Of a stretch of 64,000 nucleotides of DNA, positions 55,457-63,249 are shown one piece after another. Origin of the DNA: Glycomyces amatae (GTDB taxonomy: Bacteria > Actinomycetota > Actinomycetes > Mycobacteriales > Micromonosporaceae). The DNA lies in assembly GCF_020991375.1 (NCBI RefSeq), contig NZ_JAJLQZ010000023.1, positions 1 to 64,000 on the forward strand, given 5' to 3'. Under the pieces are notes generated by a model that worked only from the letters and a program-made list of their open reading frames with translations, was not told the origin of the DNA and did not search any database. The first letter of the stretch is position 1. Each line of letters begins with the position of its first letter. The position numbers and the translations under genes are program-made.

Positions 55457-55824
55457 ATGCGTCCGCCTCCTCGTTCGCGCACCGGTCGAACCGGTGCTCC
55501 CCCCTTGCAATCACTTGCGCGGCAACGGCATGAGGACCGGGCGCGGACGCGTCGCCTCCCCTGAGACGCGTACGGCCCCGCTGCGGGCCACCAGGTGGTC
55601 CGCCGGTGCGTCAGTCCTGCATGTCTGCGGCTTCTTCTCGGAAGCCCCGGTGCCCGCGGGCGGCCTGTAGATGGGGCCGCGCCGCCTTGCTCATCTCTAT
55701 GGACGATGAGTCTTCATCGCTAATCCGATAACGGTTCGATGTCAGACGATAGCGCACAGTGATCTGATTGATGGAAGGACCCCTCAGACTCACGCTTGCG
55801 GGGGACTTGTCTTGACAGGAGTGT
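55457..55824. other. 368-bp whiB upstream region, no gene seen
   Basis: This region is clearly richer in A+T than its surroundings around 55690-55790, and contains TA-rich hexamers (for example TATCGT, minus strand) that could be a distant whiB promoter with a leader near 250-300 nt. A 60-codon frame on the minus strand shows no protein-like features. Confidence 0.45.
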
Positions 55825-56343
55825 CTAGGCTTCGTCCTGTTCCTCTGTAGTGGAGGATCGCTCGCGATCGCCGCGGCGGCGCGAAAGGAACAGGCCGACG
55901 CCGGCCAGCGTCAGCCACACCGCGTCGAGCACCAGTCGCTCCACCGCGGTGCGGGTGTCGATGAAGACCTGTCCCTCCTCGGCCAGCTGCCTGGCATCGT
56001 CGAAACCGTACCGAGCCGCCGAGAACATCAGCAGCACTCCGATAACGAGGTAGGCGACGTAGAGGAGACGGGTGAGGCGGCCGATCACCCTTCCGGGTCG
56101 CGTGTCGGGCGCCAGGAGCGCCGCGAGCGCCGGGAGCGCGACGGGGACGATCGAGAAGAGGGTCCCGCGGGCGTCGTCGGTGAAGCCGATCCCGGCGGCG
56201 CGTCTGAGGGTGTCGTCGCGCGGGTCGAGGCCGATCCCGAAGAGCCACTGGGAGAGCGCGACGAGGACGAAGGCCGCGGCGCAGGCCAGCAGGACGGCGG
56301 CGGCGACGGTGCGGTGGCGCGGGGCGAGCTGCATGGGCGCCAT
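55825..56343 (-). CDS. Membrane protein of unknown function
   Basis: A 172-aa protein with about four helices (TVAAAVLLACAAAFVLVALS, LFSIVPVALPALAALLA, LLYVAYLVIGVLLMFSA and LVLDAVWLTLAGVGLFLS) and a charged tail. It resembles the small membrane proteins often found next to the mannose-1-P guanylyltransferase gene in Actinobacteria, but no domain is recognised. The start overlaps the upstream stop (TAATG), so it is translationally coupled to that gene. Confidence 0.75.
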   Translation of the reverse strand: MAPMQLAPRHRTVAAAVLLACAAAFVLVALSQWLFGIGLDPRDDTLRRAAGIGFTDDARGTLFSIVPVALPALAALLAPDTRPGRVIGRLTRLLYVAYLVIGVLLMFSAARYGFDDARQLAEEGQVFIDTRTAVERLVLDAVWLTLAGVGLFLSRRRGDRERSSTTEEQDEA

Positions 56344-57425
56344 TACACCAGATCGGTCCGCGCGGCCTGCTTCACTTCCTCGACCAGCGCCTTGACCTCC
56401 TGGGCGCGGTCCCTGGGGCACACCAGGAGCGCGTCGGGGGTGTCGACGATGATCATGTCGTCGACGCCGACCGCGGCCACGAGGCGCCCGGCGGCGGGGA
56501 CGACGACGTTGCGCTTGGACTCGGTCAGGAGCGTCTCGCCCGAGCCGCGGACGATGACGTTGCCGACCTTGTCGGCGGCCGTGAGGACCTGCCCGAGGGT
56601 GTGGTAGTCGCCCACGTCGTGCCAGTCGAAGTCGCCGGGGACGACGCCGACCTTGCCCGCGGCGGCGGCCGGCTCCATGACGGCGTAGTCGATCGAGATC
56701 TTCTCCAGGGTCGGCCACAGCTGCGAGAACAGCGCTTCGCGACCGGTGGAGTCCCAGGCGGCGGCGAGGGTGCGGACCGCGTCGTGGAGGGCCGGGCGGT
56801 GGCGCTTGAGCTCGGCGAGGAAGACGTCGACGCGCCAGACGAACATCCCGGCGTTCCACAGGTAGTTCCCGGCCGAGACGTACTCCACGGCCGAGACCTG
56901 GTCGGGCTTCTCGACGAAGGCCTCCAGCTGGTAGCCGGGGCCGACGGGCGCGCCGAGGCGCAGGTACCCGAAGCCGGTGTCGGGGCCGGTGGGGTTGATG
57001 CCGATGGTCATGAGCAGGCCGGTCTCGGCCAGCTCCATGGCGCGCTCGACGGTCTTGGCGAACGCCTCGCCGTCCAGCACGAGGTGGTCGGCGGCGAAGG
57101 CGCCCATGACCGCGGTCGGCTCGCGCTCGGCGATGACGGCGGCGGCGAGGCTGATGGCCGCCGCGGAGTCCCGCGGGGAGGGCTCGACGAGGATGTTGTC
57201 GCCGGGGACCTCGGGGAGCTGGCGGGCGACGTCGACGGCGTGCGCCGCGCCGGTGACGACGTACACGCGGCCGGGGTCGGACAGGAGCCGGACCCGTTCC
57301 ACCGTCGATTGCAGCAGCGAGGAGCCCGTGCCGGTCAAGGGCAGCAGGAACTTGGGTCGTTGCGCGCGAGACAGGGGCCAGAGCCTGGTTCCGGAACCGC
57401 CTGCGGGGACCACCGCGTGAAGCAT
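56343..57425 (-). CDS. manC: Mannose-1-phosphate guanylyltransferase
   Basis: Makes GDP-mannose from mannose-1-P and GTP, the donor for mannosylation of lipids and proteins. The 360-aa protein has the nucleotidyltransferase signature VPAGGSGTRLWPLSRAQRPKF, VEPSPRDSAAAISLAA, the acidic FAADHLV metal/base site, FVEKPD and GNYLWNAGMFVW. The C-terminal part has FDWHDVGDYHTL. No cupin isomerase domain is fused, so it is monofunctional and pairs with the separate manA. The start ATG at 57425 has a weak AAGACT 6 nt upstream. The symbol follows function; in M. tuberculosis the orthologue Rv3264c is called manB. Confidence 0.92.
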   Translation of the reverse strand: MLHAVVPAGGSGTRLWPLSRAQRPKFLLPLTGTGSSLLQSTVERVRLLSDPGRVYVVTGAAHAVDVARQLPEVPGDNILVEPSPRDSAAAISLAAAVIAEREPTAVMGAFAADHLVLDGEAFAKTVERAMELAETGLLMTIGINPTGPDTGFGYLRLGAPVGPGYQLEAFVEKPDQVSAVEYVSAGNYLWNAGMFVWRVDVFLAELKRHRPALHDAVRTLAAAWDSTGREALFSQLWPTLEKISIDYAVMEPAAAAGKVGVVPGDFDWHDVGDYHTLGQVLTAADKVGNVIVRGSGETLLTESKRNVVVPAAGRLVAAVGVDDMIIVDTPDALLVCPRDRAQEVKALVEEVKQAARTDLV

Positions 57426-57787
57426 GCCAATAGTCTTGCACGCCGCTCCCACGTGCCCGTTCACCCCTGCGGCGGGGCAGCGCAGGTGACGCGGTCGCGA
57501 CGGCCGCGTGAAGAATGCACCGATCCCCGGTGGCCCGCGGATCATGATATCGCTTGCCGACGGTTCGCGCCAGAGCCGGTCCGCCGCGGGGGATCGGCGG
57601 CCTCGCCGAACGCCATGAGTGCTCATGGGACGGATGCCTTCGGTAGCGGCGCTGCTCGATCCTGTTGCGGTGGCGGGCGTCTCGGACATCGACCCGGTAT
57701 GCGAACGGCGGAGGCTCGCACCGCTGTCCTAGACTCACCGCTGTTCCGCCCAAGGAATCGTTCATCACCATCCCTAGGAGTTCCTTC
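57426..57787. other. 362-bp intergenic region before DUF4190 gene
   Basis: No gene. Contains TAGACT at about 57730, a plausible -10 for the first DUF4190 gene. A similar TACACT stands before the second copy. Confidence 0.45.
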
Positions 57788-58195
57788 GTGGCCTACCCGC
57801 CCGCTCCGGCTCCCGTCGCCCAGCCCATGCCCGTCAAACAGGGCAACGGCTTCGGCGTGACGGCTCTCGTGCTCGGCATCATCGGCATCGTGCTGGCCGT
57901 GATCCCCTTCCTGAACATCGTCGGGATCGTCCTCGGCGTACTCGCCCTCATCTTCGGCGTCGTCGCGCTGGCCACGGCCGGCAAGCGGAACGGCAAGGGC
58001 AGGGGCACCGGCGGCGCCGGCCTGGTGCTCGGCGTCCTCGCGGTGGGCGTCGCGATCGTCATCAACATCATGGTCGTGAACGCCGTCCAGGACACGGTCG
58101 ACCAGTACTACGACGAGTACAAGTCCCAGTGCGAGGCCGAGGGCCTCACCACCGCGGAGTGCGACCAGCTGATCGAGGACATCGAGAACCTCTGA
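57788..58195 (+). CDS. DUF4190 domain membrane protein, copy 1
   Basis: A 135-aa protein. A Pro/Ala-rich start (AYPPAPAPVAQPMPVKQG) precedes the DUF4190 domain with two membrane helices (VTALVLGIIGIVLAVIPFL region and GTGGAGLVLGVLAVGVAIVI) and a short acidic external tail with two cysteines (QCEAEGLTTAEC), probably a disulfide. Function is unknown. The GTG start follows AGGAG by 7 nt. It is closely related to the following gene and has a matching terminator, indicating tandem duplication. Confidence 0.85.
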   Translation: MAYPPAPAPVAQPMPVKQGNGFGVTALVLGIIGIVLAVIPFLNIVGIVLGVLALIFGVVALATAGKRNGKGRGTGGAGLVLGVLAVGVAIVINIMVVNAVQDTVDQYYDEYKSQCEAEGLTTAECDQLIEDIENL

Positions 58196-58209
58196 CCGGT
58201 CGGACGTCG

Positions 58210-58236
58210 AAGGGCCGCGGCGACGCCGCGGCCCTT
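58210..58236 (+). terminator. Terminator after DUF4190 copy 1
   Basis: AAGGGCCGCGGC-GAC-GCCGCGGCCCTT, 12-bp perfect stem. Confidence 0.8.
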
Positions 58237-58396
58237 GTGCTTGCGGCGGAACGGATTCGGGCCGCCGAGGCCCGAGCGGCCCTCATCGCCGGGGCGCCGT
58301 CATCCGTTACGGCATGACAGCGGTGGTGCCGATGGCATACACTCGCCGCAGTTCTGCCCGGATCGAACATCGATCGCGAACCATTTGGAGTACGCC

Positions 58397-58774
58397 GTGT
58401 CCTACCCGCCCGCCCCGGCCCCCGCCCCCGAGCCCATGCCCGCCAAGCAGGGCAACGCCTTCGGCGTCACCGCCCTGGTCCTCGGCCTGGTCGGCCTGAT
58501 CGTCTTCTCCTGGATCCCCGGGATCAACCTCATCACCGGACTTCCGCTCGGTGTGCTCGCCGTCATCTTCGGCATCGTCGCCATGGTCAAGGCCGGCTCG
58601 CGCGGCGGCAAGGGCAAGGGCACCGGCCTCGCCGGCATCATCCTCGGCGTGCTGACCCTCATCGCCTCGATCGCGATCTACTTCGTGCTCCTCGGCATCG
58701 CCGAGGACCAGTGCAACGACCCCGACTCGGCGGTCTACGGCTCCACCGAGTGCGCCGACCTCGAGAACATGTAG
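58397..58774 (+). CDS. DUF4190 domain membrane protein, copy 2
   Basis: A 125-aa paralogue of the preceding gene (SYPPAPAPAPEPMPAKQGNAFGVTALVLGL...). It has two to three helices and a C-terminal external tail with two cysteines (QCNDPDSAVYGSTEC). A glycine/lysine loop (SRGGKGKGTGLAG) joins the helices. The GTG start follows GGAG by about 7 nt. Promoter (TACACT), coding sequence and terminator all resemble copy 1. Confidence 0.85.
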   Translation: MSYPPAPAPAPEPMPAKQGNAFGVTALVLGLVGLIVFSWIPGINLITGLPLGVLAVIFGIVAMVKAGSRGGKGKGTGLAGIILGVLTLIASIAIYFVLLGIAEDQCNDPDSAVYGSTECADLENM

Positions 58775-58785
58775 CGGTTTCAACC

Positions 58786-58818
58786 GGAGAGGGCCGCGGC
58801 ATCGCCGCGGCCCTCTCC
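58786..58818. terminator. Bidirectional terminator after DUF4190 copy 2
   Basis: GGAGAGGGCCGCGGC-ATC-GCCGCGGCCCTCTCC, a 15-bp perfect stem between convergent DUF4190 copy 2 and nucS. The core matches the stem at 58210. Confidence 0.85.
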
Positions 58819-58823
58819 GTTCG

Positions 58824-59489
58824 CTAGAACAGCCGGGGCTGGCTCTCGTCCACGGCCCCGCGCATGTCGTCGTAGTCGAGGACCACGCAGCGGATGCCGC
58901 GGTCCTCGGCCAGGACCCGGGCCTGGGGCTTGATCGCCTGCGCGGCGAAGACGCCGTCGACCGGGGCCAGCAGCGGGTCGCGGTTGAGCAGCTCCAGGTA
59001 CCGCGTCAACTGCTCGACGCCGTCGATCTCCCCGCGGCGCTTGATCTCGACGGCCACGTTCCTGCCGTCGGCGTTGCGGCACATGAGGTCCACCGGGCCG
59101 ATCGCGGTCGGGTACTCCCGGCGGACCAGCGTCCACCCCTTGCCGAGCGGCCCGGTGTCGGCCGCGAGCAGCTCCTGGAGGTGCGCCTCGACCCCGTCCT
59201 TCTGGAGCCCCGGGTCGATCCCCAGCTCATGGCTGGAGTCGTGCAGGACCTCCTCGATGGTGATCTTGAGCTGGTCGCCGGTCTTCTTCGAGGTCACGGT
59301 CCACTCGGTGGCGCCCTCGACCACGGTGCAGGGAGGCGTCATCCAGTTGAGCGGCTTGTACGACCCCCCGTCGGCATGGACGAGCACGCTCCCGTCAGCC
59401 TTCCATATTATCAAACGGACAGCCATGGGCAAATGGGCGGAAAGCCGACCTGTGTAATCAACCTGGCACCGTGCCACCAACAAACGCAT
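58824..59489 (-). CDS. nucS: Endonuclease NucS (non-canonical mismatch repair)
   Basis: A mismatch-specific endonuclease replacing MutS-MutL in Actinobacteria. The 221-aa protein follows known NucS closely: [63 protein letters not shown], and the nuclease core [33 protein letters not shown] with the catalytic Asp, Glu and Lys. It ends RLF, the usual sliding-clamp-binding tail. The ATG at 59489 is 7 nt after TAGGGT, a leaderless start. Two displaced copies of its first 33 codons lie 0.9 and 2.6 kb away. Confidence 0.95.
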   Translation of the reverse strand: MRLLVARCQVDYTGRLSAHLPMAVRLIIWKADGSVLVHADGGSYKPLNWMTPPCTVVEGATEWTVTSKKTGDQLKITIEEVLHDSSHELGIDPGLQKDGVEAHLQELLAADTGPLGKGWTLVRREYPTAIGPVDLMCRNADGRNVAVEIKRRGEIDGVEQLTRYLELLNRDPLLAPVDGVFAAQAIKPQARVLAEDRGIRCVVLDYDDMRGAVDESQPRLF

Positions 59490-59502
59490 GCCGAAGACCC
59501 TA
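59487..59502 (-). promoter_or_regulatory. Leaderless -10 box of nucS
   Basis: On the minus strand TAGGGT (59497-59502), 7 nt, then ATG (59487-59489). The displaced copies have CAGGGT-like or weaker versions here. Confidence 0.55.
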
Positions 59503-59673
59503 CCGCCGACTCGGCGCGCGGCCCGCGCGTGCTCTCGCCGCCGGGGTTCGGGGTTCCAGATCACCGAACTTGCCGCAGGCCCGTCTGCCGCAGCGAGCGG
59601 CGGCGACTCCGGAGGTCTGCGCGACCGCTCACCCATCCGCGGGAGGGTGCAGAGGTGGTCATGAGATCGTCTG

Positions 59674-59712
59674 TTGCGCAGGGTGATCGATAGAAATTAC
59701 GCTACGGGTATG
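59674..59712 (+). promoter_or_regulatory. Promoter of small membrane-anchored protein gene
   Basis: TTGCGC (59674-59679), 18 bp, TACGCT (59698-59703), then 6 nt to the ATG at 59710. Confidence 0.55.
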
Positions 59713-60177
59713 TGGACTACCCTTCTGGCGACGCTTCTCGGTGCGGTCATCGCAACGGGCGCCACCATCCTCGTCGAGCGGCGCAGAGAGCGCCGAGCCG
59801 CCGAGGCGGAGTGGCGGCAGGTCCGGCGAGAACTGTACGGGTCGTTTCTGGCGACACTCTCCCAAGCGAGGCACGAACTCCGCGTACTGCTCCTCGAGAC
59901 GCGGATGCCCGCGGAGGAGCGCATCGCCAGGGCGAACGAAGCCTGGGGCCGCTGCTACGTTCCGGGTCACCAGATGGAGGTGCTCGCGGCCCCCGACGTG
60001 GCCCGGCCTGCGGTCGCCTATTTTCATGCTGTGCGCGATCTGCGCGAAGCCATCGTCTCTGGGGAACCTCTGAGCGAGGCCGCACACGATGATCTGCTCA
60101 AAGCGGTGTTCGCCACCTTCAAGGAGGTCAAACAGGCGATGCGAGCAGACCTGAGCTCCAACATCGCCACTCTTTAG
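59710..60177 (+). CDS. Small membrane-anchored protein of unknown function
   Basis: A 155-aa protein with one N-terminal helix (WTTLLATLLGAVIATGATIL) and a long charged helical cytosolic part that begins with RRRERRAAEAEWRQVRREL. No domain is recognised. The leaderless start is chosen over an upstream in-frame codon because of the promoter. It lies between nucS and the first displaced nucS fragment, a position that suggests it arrived with the inserted DNA. It is less GC-rich than its neighbours. Confidence 0.65.
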   Translation: MWTTLLATLLGAVIATGATILVERRRERRAAEAEWRQVRRELYGSFLATLSQARHELRVLLLETRMPAEERIARANEAWGRCYVPGHQMEVLAAPDVARPAVAYFHAVRDLREAIVSGEPLSEAAHDDLLKAVFATFKEVKQAMRADLSSNIATL

Positions 60178-60539
60178 CGATGGAATGGCCGGATCGTCGG
60201 CGAGCCCTGGGGAGGGCTCTGGCGCCCTACATGGCTCGGCGTGCTCCTCATCGGGCCCGTGAATGATCAGAGCGTGGAAATAGCATCAGATGCGTCATTC
60301 GATCAGAGCGTGCGGTTCAATCTGACCCGTCCGCCTTCCAGATGATCAGCCGGGTGGCCATGGGCAGGCGGGCGGAAGGCCGCCCCGTGCAGTCGACCTG
60401 GCAGCGAGCCGCCGGCAAACGCATGGCCAGCACCCTGCCGGCCTTGCCGCGCCTGCCGTCGTGCCCGTGAACGCTGAAATGGCATCAAATGTAAGTGTCG
60501 GTACCGGAAATGTAATGATGTTTGGCTTACATTTGCCTC
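60178..60539. other. 362-bp region holding a nucS fragment and an operator
   Basis: Contains GATCAGAGCGTG twice (60265 and 60301 region), GAAATRGCATCARATG twice (about 60277 and 60474), the first nucS 5' fragment and the three-half-site operator of the next gene. Confidence 0.6.
60326..60424 (-). pseudogene. Displaced nucS 5' fragment 1
   Basis: A 33-codon frame beginning at an ATG (60424) reads MRLPAARCQVDCTGRPSARL and ends RLIIWKADG, closely matching residues 1-33 of NucS, then loses similarity and meets a stop. The similarity extends a little into the nucS upstream region. Confidence 0.85.
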
Positions 60540-60542
60540 GTG
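60487..60542 (+). promoter_or_regulatory. Operator-promoter of AlbA/ATPase regulator gene
   Basis: Half-sites AAATGTAAG (60487-60495), AAATGTAAT (60508-60516) and inverted CTTACATTT (60526-60534). The first two are 21 bp apart, two helical turns; the last covers the -10 box TACATT (60528-60533), which is 6 nt before the GTG at 60540. This predicts repression of a leaderless promoter, probably by the encoded protein itself. Confidence 0.7.
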
Positions 60543-61970
60543 ACTGAAGACATCGACGAGATCCTGCACCTGCTTCGAACCTCCGGCGGCGACACCGCCT
60601 CCATCGAGGTCAAATCCGCCGCTGGCGGCCTGCCGGAGTCGCTGACGTCGACGTTGAGCGCGCTCGCGAACCTGCCCGGGGGCGGGCTGATCGTACTGGG
60701 CCTCGACGAGCGCACCGGATTCCGCCCTGTCGGGTTGTCGGATCCGCAAGGGCTCAAACAGGCGCTGGCCTCGAAGGCCCGGAACTTCGTCCCACCGGTC
60801 CGCGTGGCGTTCGAGGACGCCGAGGTCGACGGTGCCCACCTGGTGCTGGCACGGGTTCACGAGTGCGATCCGTCCTCCAAGCCGTGTCGTGCGGCGAAGT
60901 CCGGAGCGGCGTACCTCCGTGGCTGGGACGGCGACTATCGCATGTCGACGCTGGAAGAGCAGGCGTTCCTCTCGCAGCGCACCGCGCCGATGTCCGATCG
61001 CGAGCCCTGCCGCGGGGCGACGATCGATGATCTGGACGGGGAGCTGACCGAGTCGTTCCTCCGCACCGTCCGGGAGCGCGACCCGCAGGGACTCGGCCGG
61101 TTCTCCGACCGGACCGAACTGATGCGCCGCGCCGGCGTCGTCGACGGCGACGGCACCCCGACCGTCGCGGGAATCCTCGCGATGGGCGCCTACCCGCAGC
61201 AGTGGTTGCCGCGCTTCGCCATCCAGGCGGCCGTGGATTCCGGTCGCACCGGTGCTCAGGCGGCACGCGTCCGCAACCAGAAACTGATCACCGGGCCGAT
61301 CCCGCACATGATCGATCAGGCGATGGCATGGGCCAGAACCAATTTCTCCACCGACATCGTGGCCCGGGCGGACGGCTCGGTGATCGATCGGCCTGCTTAC
61401 CCGCTCGTCGCTTTCCGTGAGCTGGTCGCGAACGCCTTGATCCACAGGGACCTCTCCTCGTGGTCGGCCGGACTGGCCACCGAGGTGCGGCTCTGCCCGG
61501 ATCGACTCATCGTGTCCAATCCCGGCGGACTGCACGGCATCACGCTCGATCGGCTGGGGAGAGAAGCGGTGAGCTCGGCGCGTAATGCGCAGCTGCTGAG
61601 CATCTGCCAGTACCTTCGCACTCCGGAAAGCGGACGGGTCGTGGAGGCCCTGGCCACCGGCATCCCCGCGGTCGCGGGCGCGCTGGTCGAGGCGGGCCTG
61701 CCCGCAGCGCACTACACCGACACGGCGATCAGGTTCACCGCAGCGCTGTCGGCACTGCCCGCGGCCCCGAAGCCGGAACTCAAGGGCACCAAGGCGAGGG
61801 TCTATGACGCGCTCTCCACAGAGCTGAAGACGGTCGCCCAGCTCGAAGCCGAGCTGGCATTGAACCCGGCGACCATTCGGCTCGCCCTGCGAGGCATGCG
61901 ATCGGACGGGCTGATCGAACAGGTCGGAGGGCGTGGAAGACGCACCGGGTATCGACGGCTCGATGAATGA
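60540..61970 (+). CDS. AlbA_2/Schlafen-type ATP-binding transcriptional regulator
   Basis: A 476-aa protein. The N-terminal AlbA_2 (Schlafen-type) nucleic-acid-binding domain (ASIEVKSAAGGLPESLTSTL, FSALANLPGG-like ANLPGGGLIVLGLDE) is followed by a GHKL-type ATPase segment (about residues 285-400; FRELVANALIHRDLS and LIVSNPGGL) as in the RecG-like regulator family, and a C-terminal winged helix (ATIRLALRGMRSDGLIEQVG). Such proteins are ATP-dependent regulators, often in defence or stress loci. The GTG at 60540 is chosen over the ATG at 60522 because of the -10 box. It is flanked by two nucS 5' fragments in direct orientation and carries its own operator. Confidence 0.85.
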   Translation: MTEDIDEILHLLRTSGGDTASIEVKSAAGGLPESLTSTLSALANLPGGGLIVLGLDERTGFRPVGLSDPQGLKQALASKARNFVPPVRVAFEDAEVDGAHLVLARVHECDPSSKPCRAAKSGAAYLRGWDGDYRMSTLEEQAFLSQRTAPMSDREPCRGATIDDLDGELTESFLRTVRERDPQGLGRFSDRTELMRRAGVVDGDGTPTVAGILAMGAYPQQWLPRFAIQAAVDSGRTGAQAARVRNQKLITGPIPHMIDQAMAWARTNFSTDIVARADGSVIDRPAYPLVAFRELVANALIHRDLSSWSAGLATEVRLCPDRLIVSNPGGLHGITLDRLGREAVSSARNAQLLSICQYLRTPESGRVVEALATGIPAVAGALVEAGLPAAHYTDTAIRFTAALSALPAAPKPELKGTKARVYDALSTELKTVAQLEAELALNPATIRLALRGMRSDGLIEQVGGRGRRTGYRRLDE

Positions 61971-62022
61971 GCGACCAGTGCGATGACCGATCGAATCGCC
62001 CAAAGCGTGAAGTTCACGCTGA

Positions 62023-62121
62023 TCCGTCCGCCTTCCAGATGATCAGCCGGGTGGCCATGGGCAGGCGGGCGGAAAGCCGCCCTGTGCAGTCGACCTGGCA
62101 ACAAGCCGCCGGCAAACGCAT
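62023..62121 (-). pseudogene. Displaced nucS 5' fragment 2
   Basis: The ATG at 62121 opens MRLPAACCQVDCTGRLSARL and continues to RLIIWKADG, again residues 1-33 of NucS, then a stop follows shortly. It is more similar to fragment 1 than to the intact gene (shared PAA and VDCTG), so the two fragments share an ancestor. Similarity to the flank of fragment 1 extends on both sides, roughly 61985-62170. Confidence 0.85.
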
Positions 62122-62390
62122 GGCAAGCACCTGCCGCCGCCTCGGCGCGAGTCTTCCGCGCGTTCATGGCGCTGAAGCGAGCCGGGAGGTGGCGAGCACT
62201 GCTCGGTTCTCGTTCGCATTCCTCCGGTATCGTGTCGGAACGGGGGTATCTGAACATTCGGAGAAGACCAGGTCGTCGCGGTGCGCGAGTCGTGCCGCAA
62301 GGCCCTGGTCGGCGCCGGCCCCCGGCAGTTCACTCAGAGGCGGGCCGCGACCGGCGGCCCCATGGACCGAATCCGCGGAGGCAGGCGACC

Positions 62391-62717
62391 ATGTCGGGTC
62401 TGAACATCACCCCTGAGACGATGCGCCAGTCGGCCGATGAGATCGAGGCGGCCCGCGACGAGGTCCAGGCGCTCCTCGACCAGTTCACCGCCGCACTCCA
62501 GCAGTTCGCCGACGGCTTCGGCGGCGACATGATCGGCTCGCTGGCGGGTCCCGCGCACGAGGAGTGCGTGACCACCGCGACCGAGTGCTTCACCTCCAAC
62601 ATCGAGGCGCTCACCGCGTACGCGCAGGACATCCGCGAGATGGCCGACGAGCACGAGGCCGCCGACGGCGACATCGCCGAGGTCTTCAAGTCCCTCCAAG
62701 GTGGGCTCAAGGCCTGA
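62391..62717 (+). CDS. WXG100-like type VII secretion protein
   Basis: A 108-aa helical-hairpin protein of ESX/WXG100 size. Two predicted amphipathic helices flank the turn FGGD, which stands where WxG occurs in typical members, so it is a divergent form. It probably forms a dimer or pairs with the next protein to target export through a type VII (ESX) secretion system. GGCAGGCGA lies near the ATG. It starts a tightly spaced operon with the LXG-like protein, toxin and putative immunity gene. No ESX machinery gene is in the window. Confidence 0.82.
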   Translation: MSGLNITPETMRQSADEIEAARDEVQALLDQFTAALQQFADGFGGDMIGSLAGPAHEECVTTATECFTSNIEALTAYAQDIREMADEHEAADGDIAEVFKSLQGGLKA

Positions 62718-62751
62718 CCGGCCTCGACCCGGACACGAAGGAGTCCCCCAG

Positions 62752-63249
62752 ATGGGCATGCAGCTGCCCTCCGAGTTGATCACCCTGCTGGGCGTGCTCG
62801 GATACGACTGGCCCGAGTCCGACGAGGAGAAGATCTTCAACCTCGCCGGGGAGTGGACCGGCATGGCCGATCAGATCTCCGGTCGGGTCGAGTCGCTCAG
62901 CGCGGCGTCCAGGACGCTGATCGAGAACAACGCCGGAGGCGACATCGACGCCTTCCAGGCCCATTGGGAGGACGAGAAGTCGGCGGTGAAGAACATCGCC
63001 GACATCGGCGATCCGTCCAACGAGATCAACATCGGCCTGACGATCACCGCCGGCGTCATCCTGGCGCTGAAGATCGCGGTGATCGTGCAGCTCGCGGTGC
63101 TGGCGGTGCAGATCGCGTGGGCCATCGCGACGGCGCCGGTCACGTTCGGGGCCTCGCTGGCGCAGATCCCGATCTTCAAGCAGATCGCGGGGCTGGTCAT
63201 CGACCAGCTCCTGGACCAGGCGCTGAACGCGGTGATGAAGCATGCCTAA
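62752..63249 (+). CDS. WXG/LXG-like protein with membrane helices (toxin carrier)
   Basis: A 165-aa protein. The N-terminal 80 residues form a WXG100-like helical hairpin (WTGMADQISGRVESLSAASR and AFQAHWEDEKSAVKNIADI). Two hydrophobic helices follow (LTITAGVILALKIAVIVQLA, then VQIAWAIATAPVTFGASLA). This is the usual N-terminal part of T7SS polymorphic toxins of Actinobacteria, but the toxin domain is on a separate, 8-bp overlapping frame. AAGGAG precedes the ATG at 62752. It may carry the toxin by complex formation. Confidence 0.82.
   Translation: MGMQLPSELITLLGVLGYDWPESDEEKIFNLAGEWTGMADQISGRVESLSAASRTLIENNAGGDIDAFQAHWEDEKSAVKNIADIGDPSNEINIGLTITAGVILALKIAVIVQLAVLAVQIAWAIATAPVTFGASLAQIPIFKQIAGLVIDQLLDQALNAVMKHA

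Noticed and set aside
55611-55793. 60-codon minus-strand frame upstream of the membrane-protein and whiB region
   Set aside because: No ribosome site, domain or codon pattern of a real gene; it lies in an A+T-richer regulatory stretch.
59674-62170. Integrated prophage or integrative element at nucS
   Set aside because: No integrase, recombinase, phage structural or conjugation gene is present; only the nucS-derived repeats suggest insertion.
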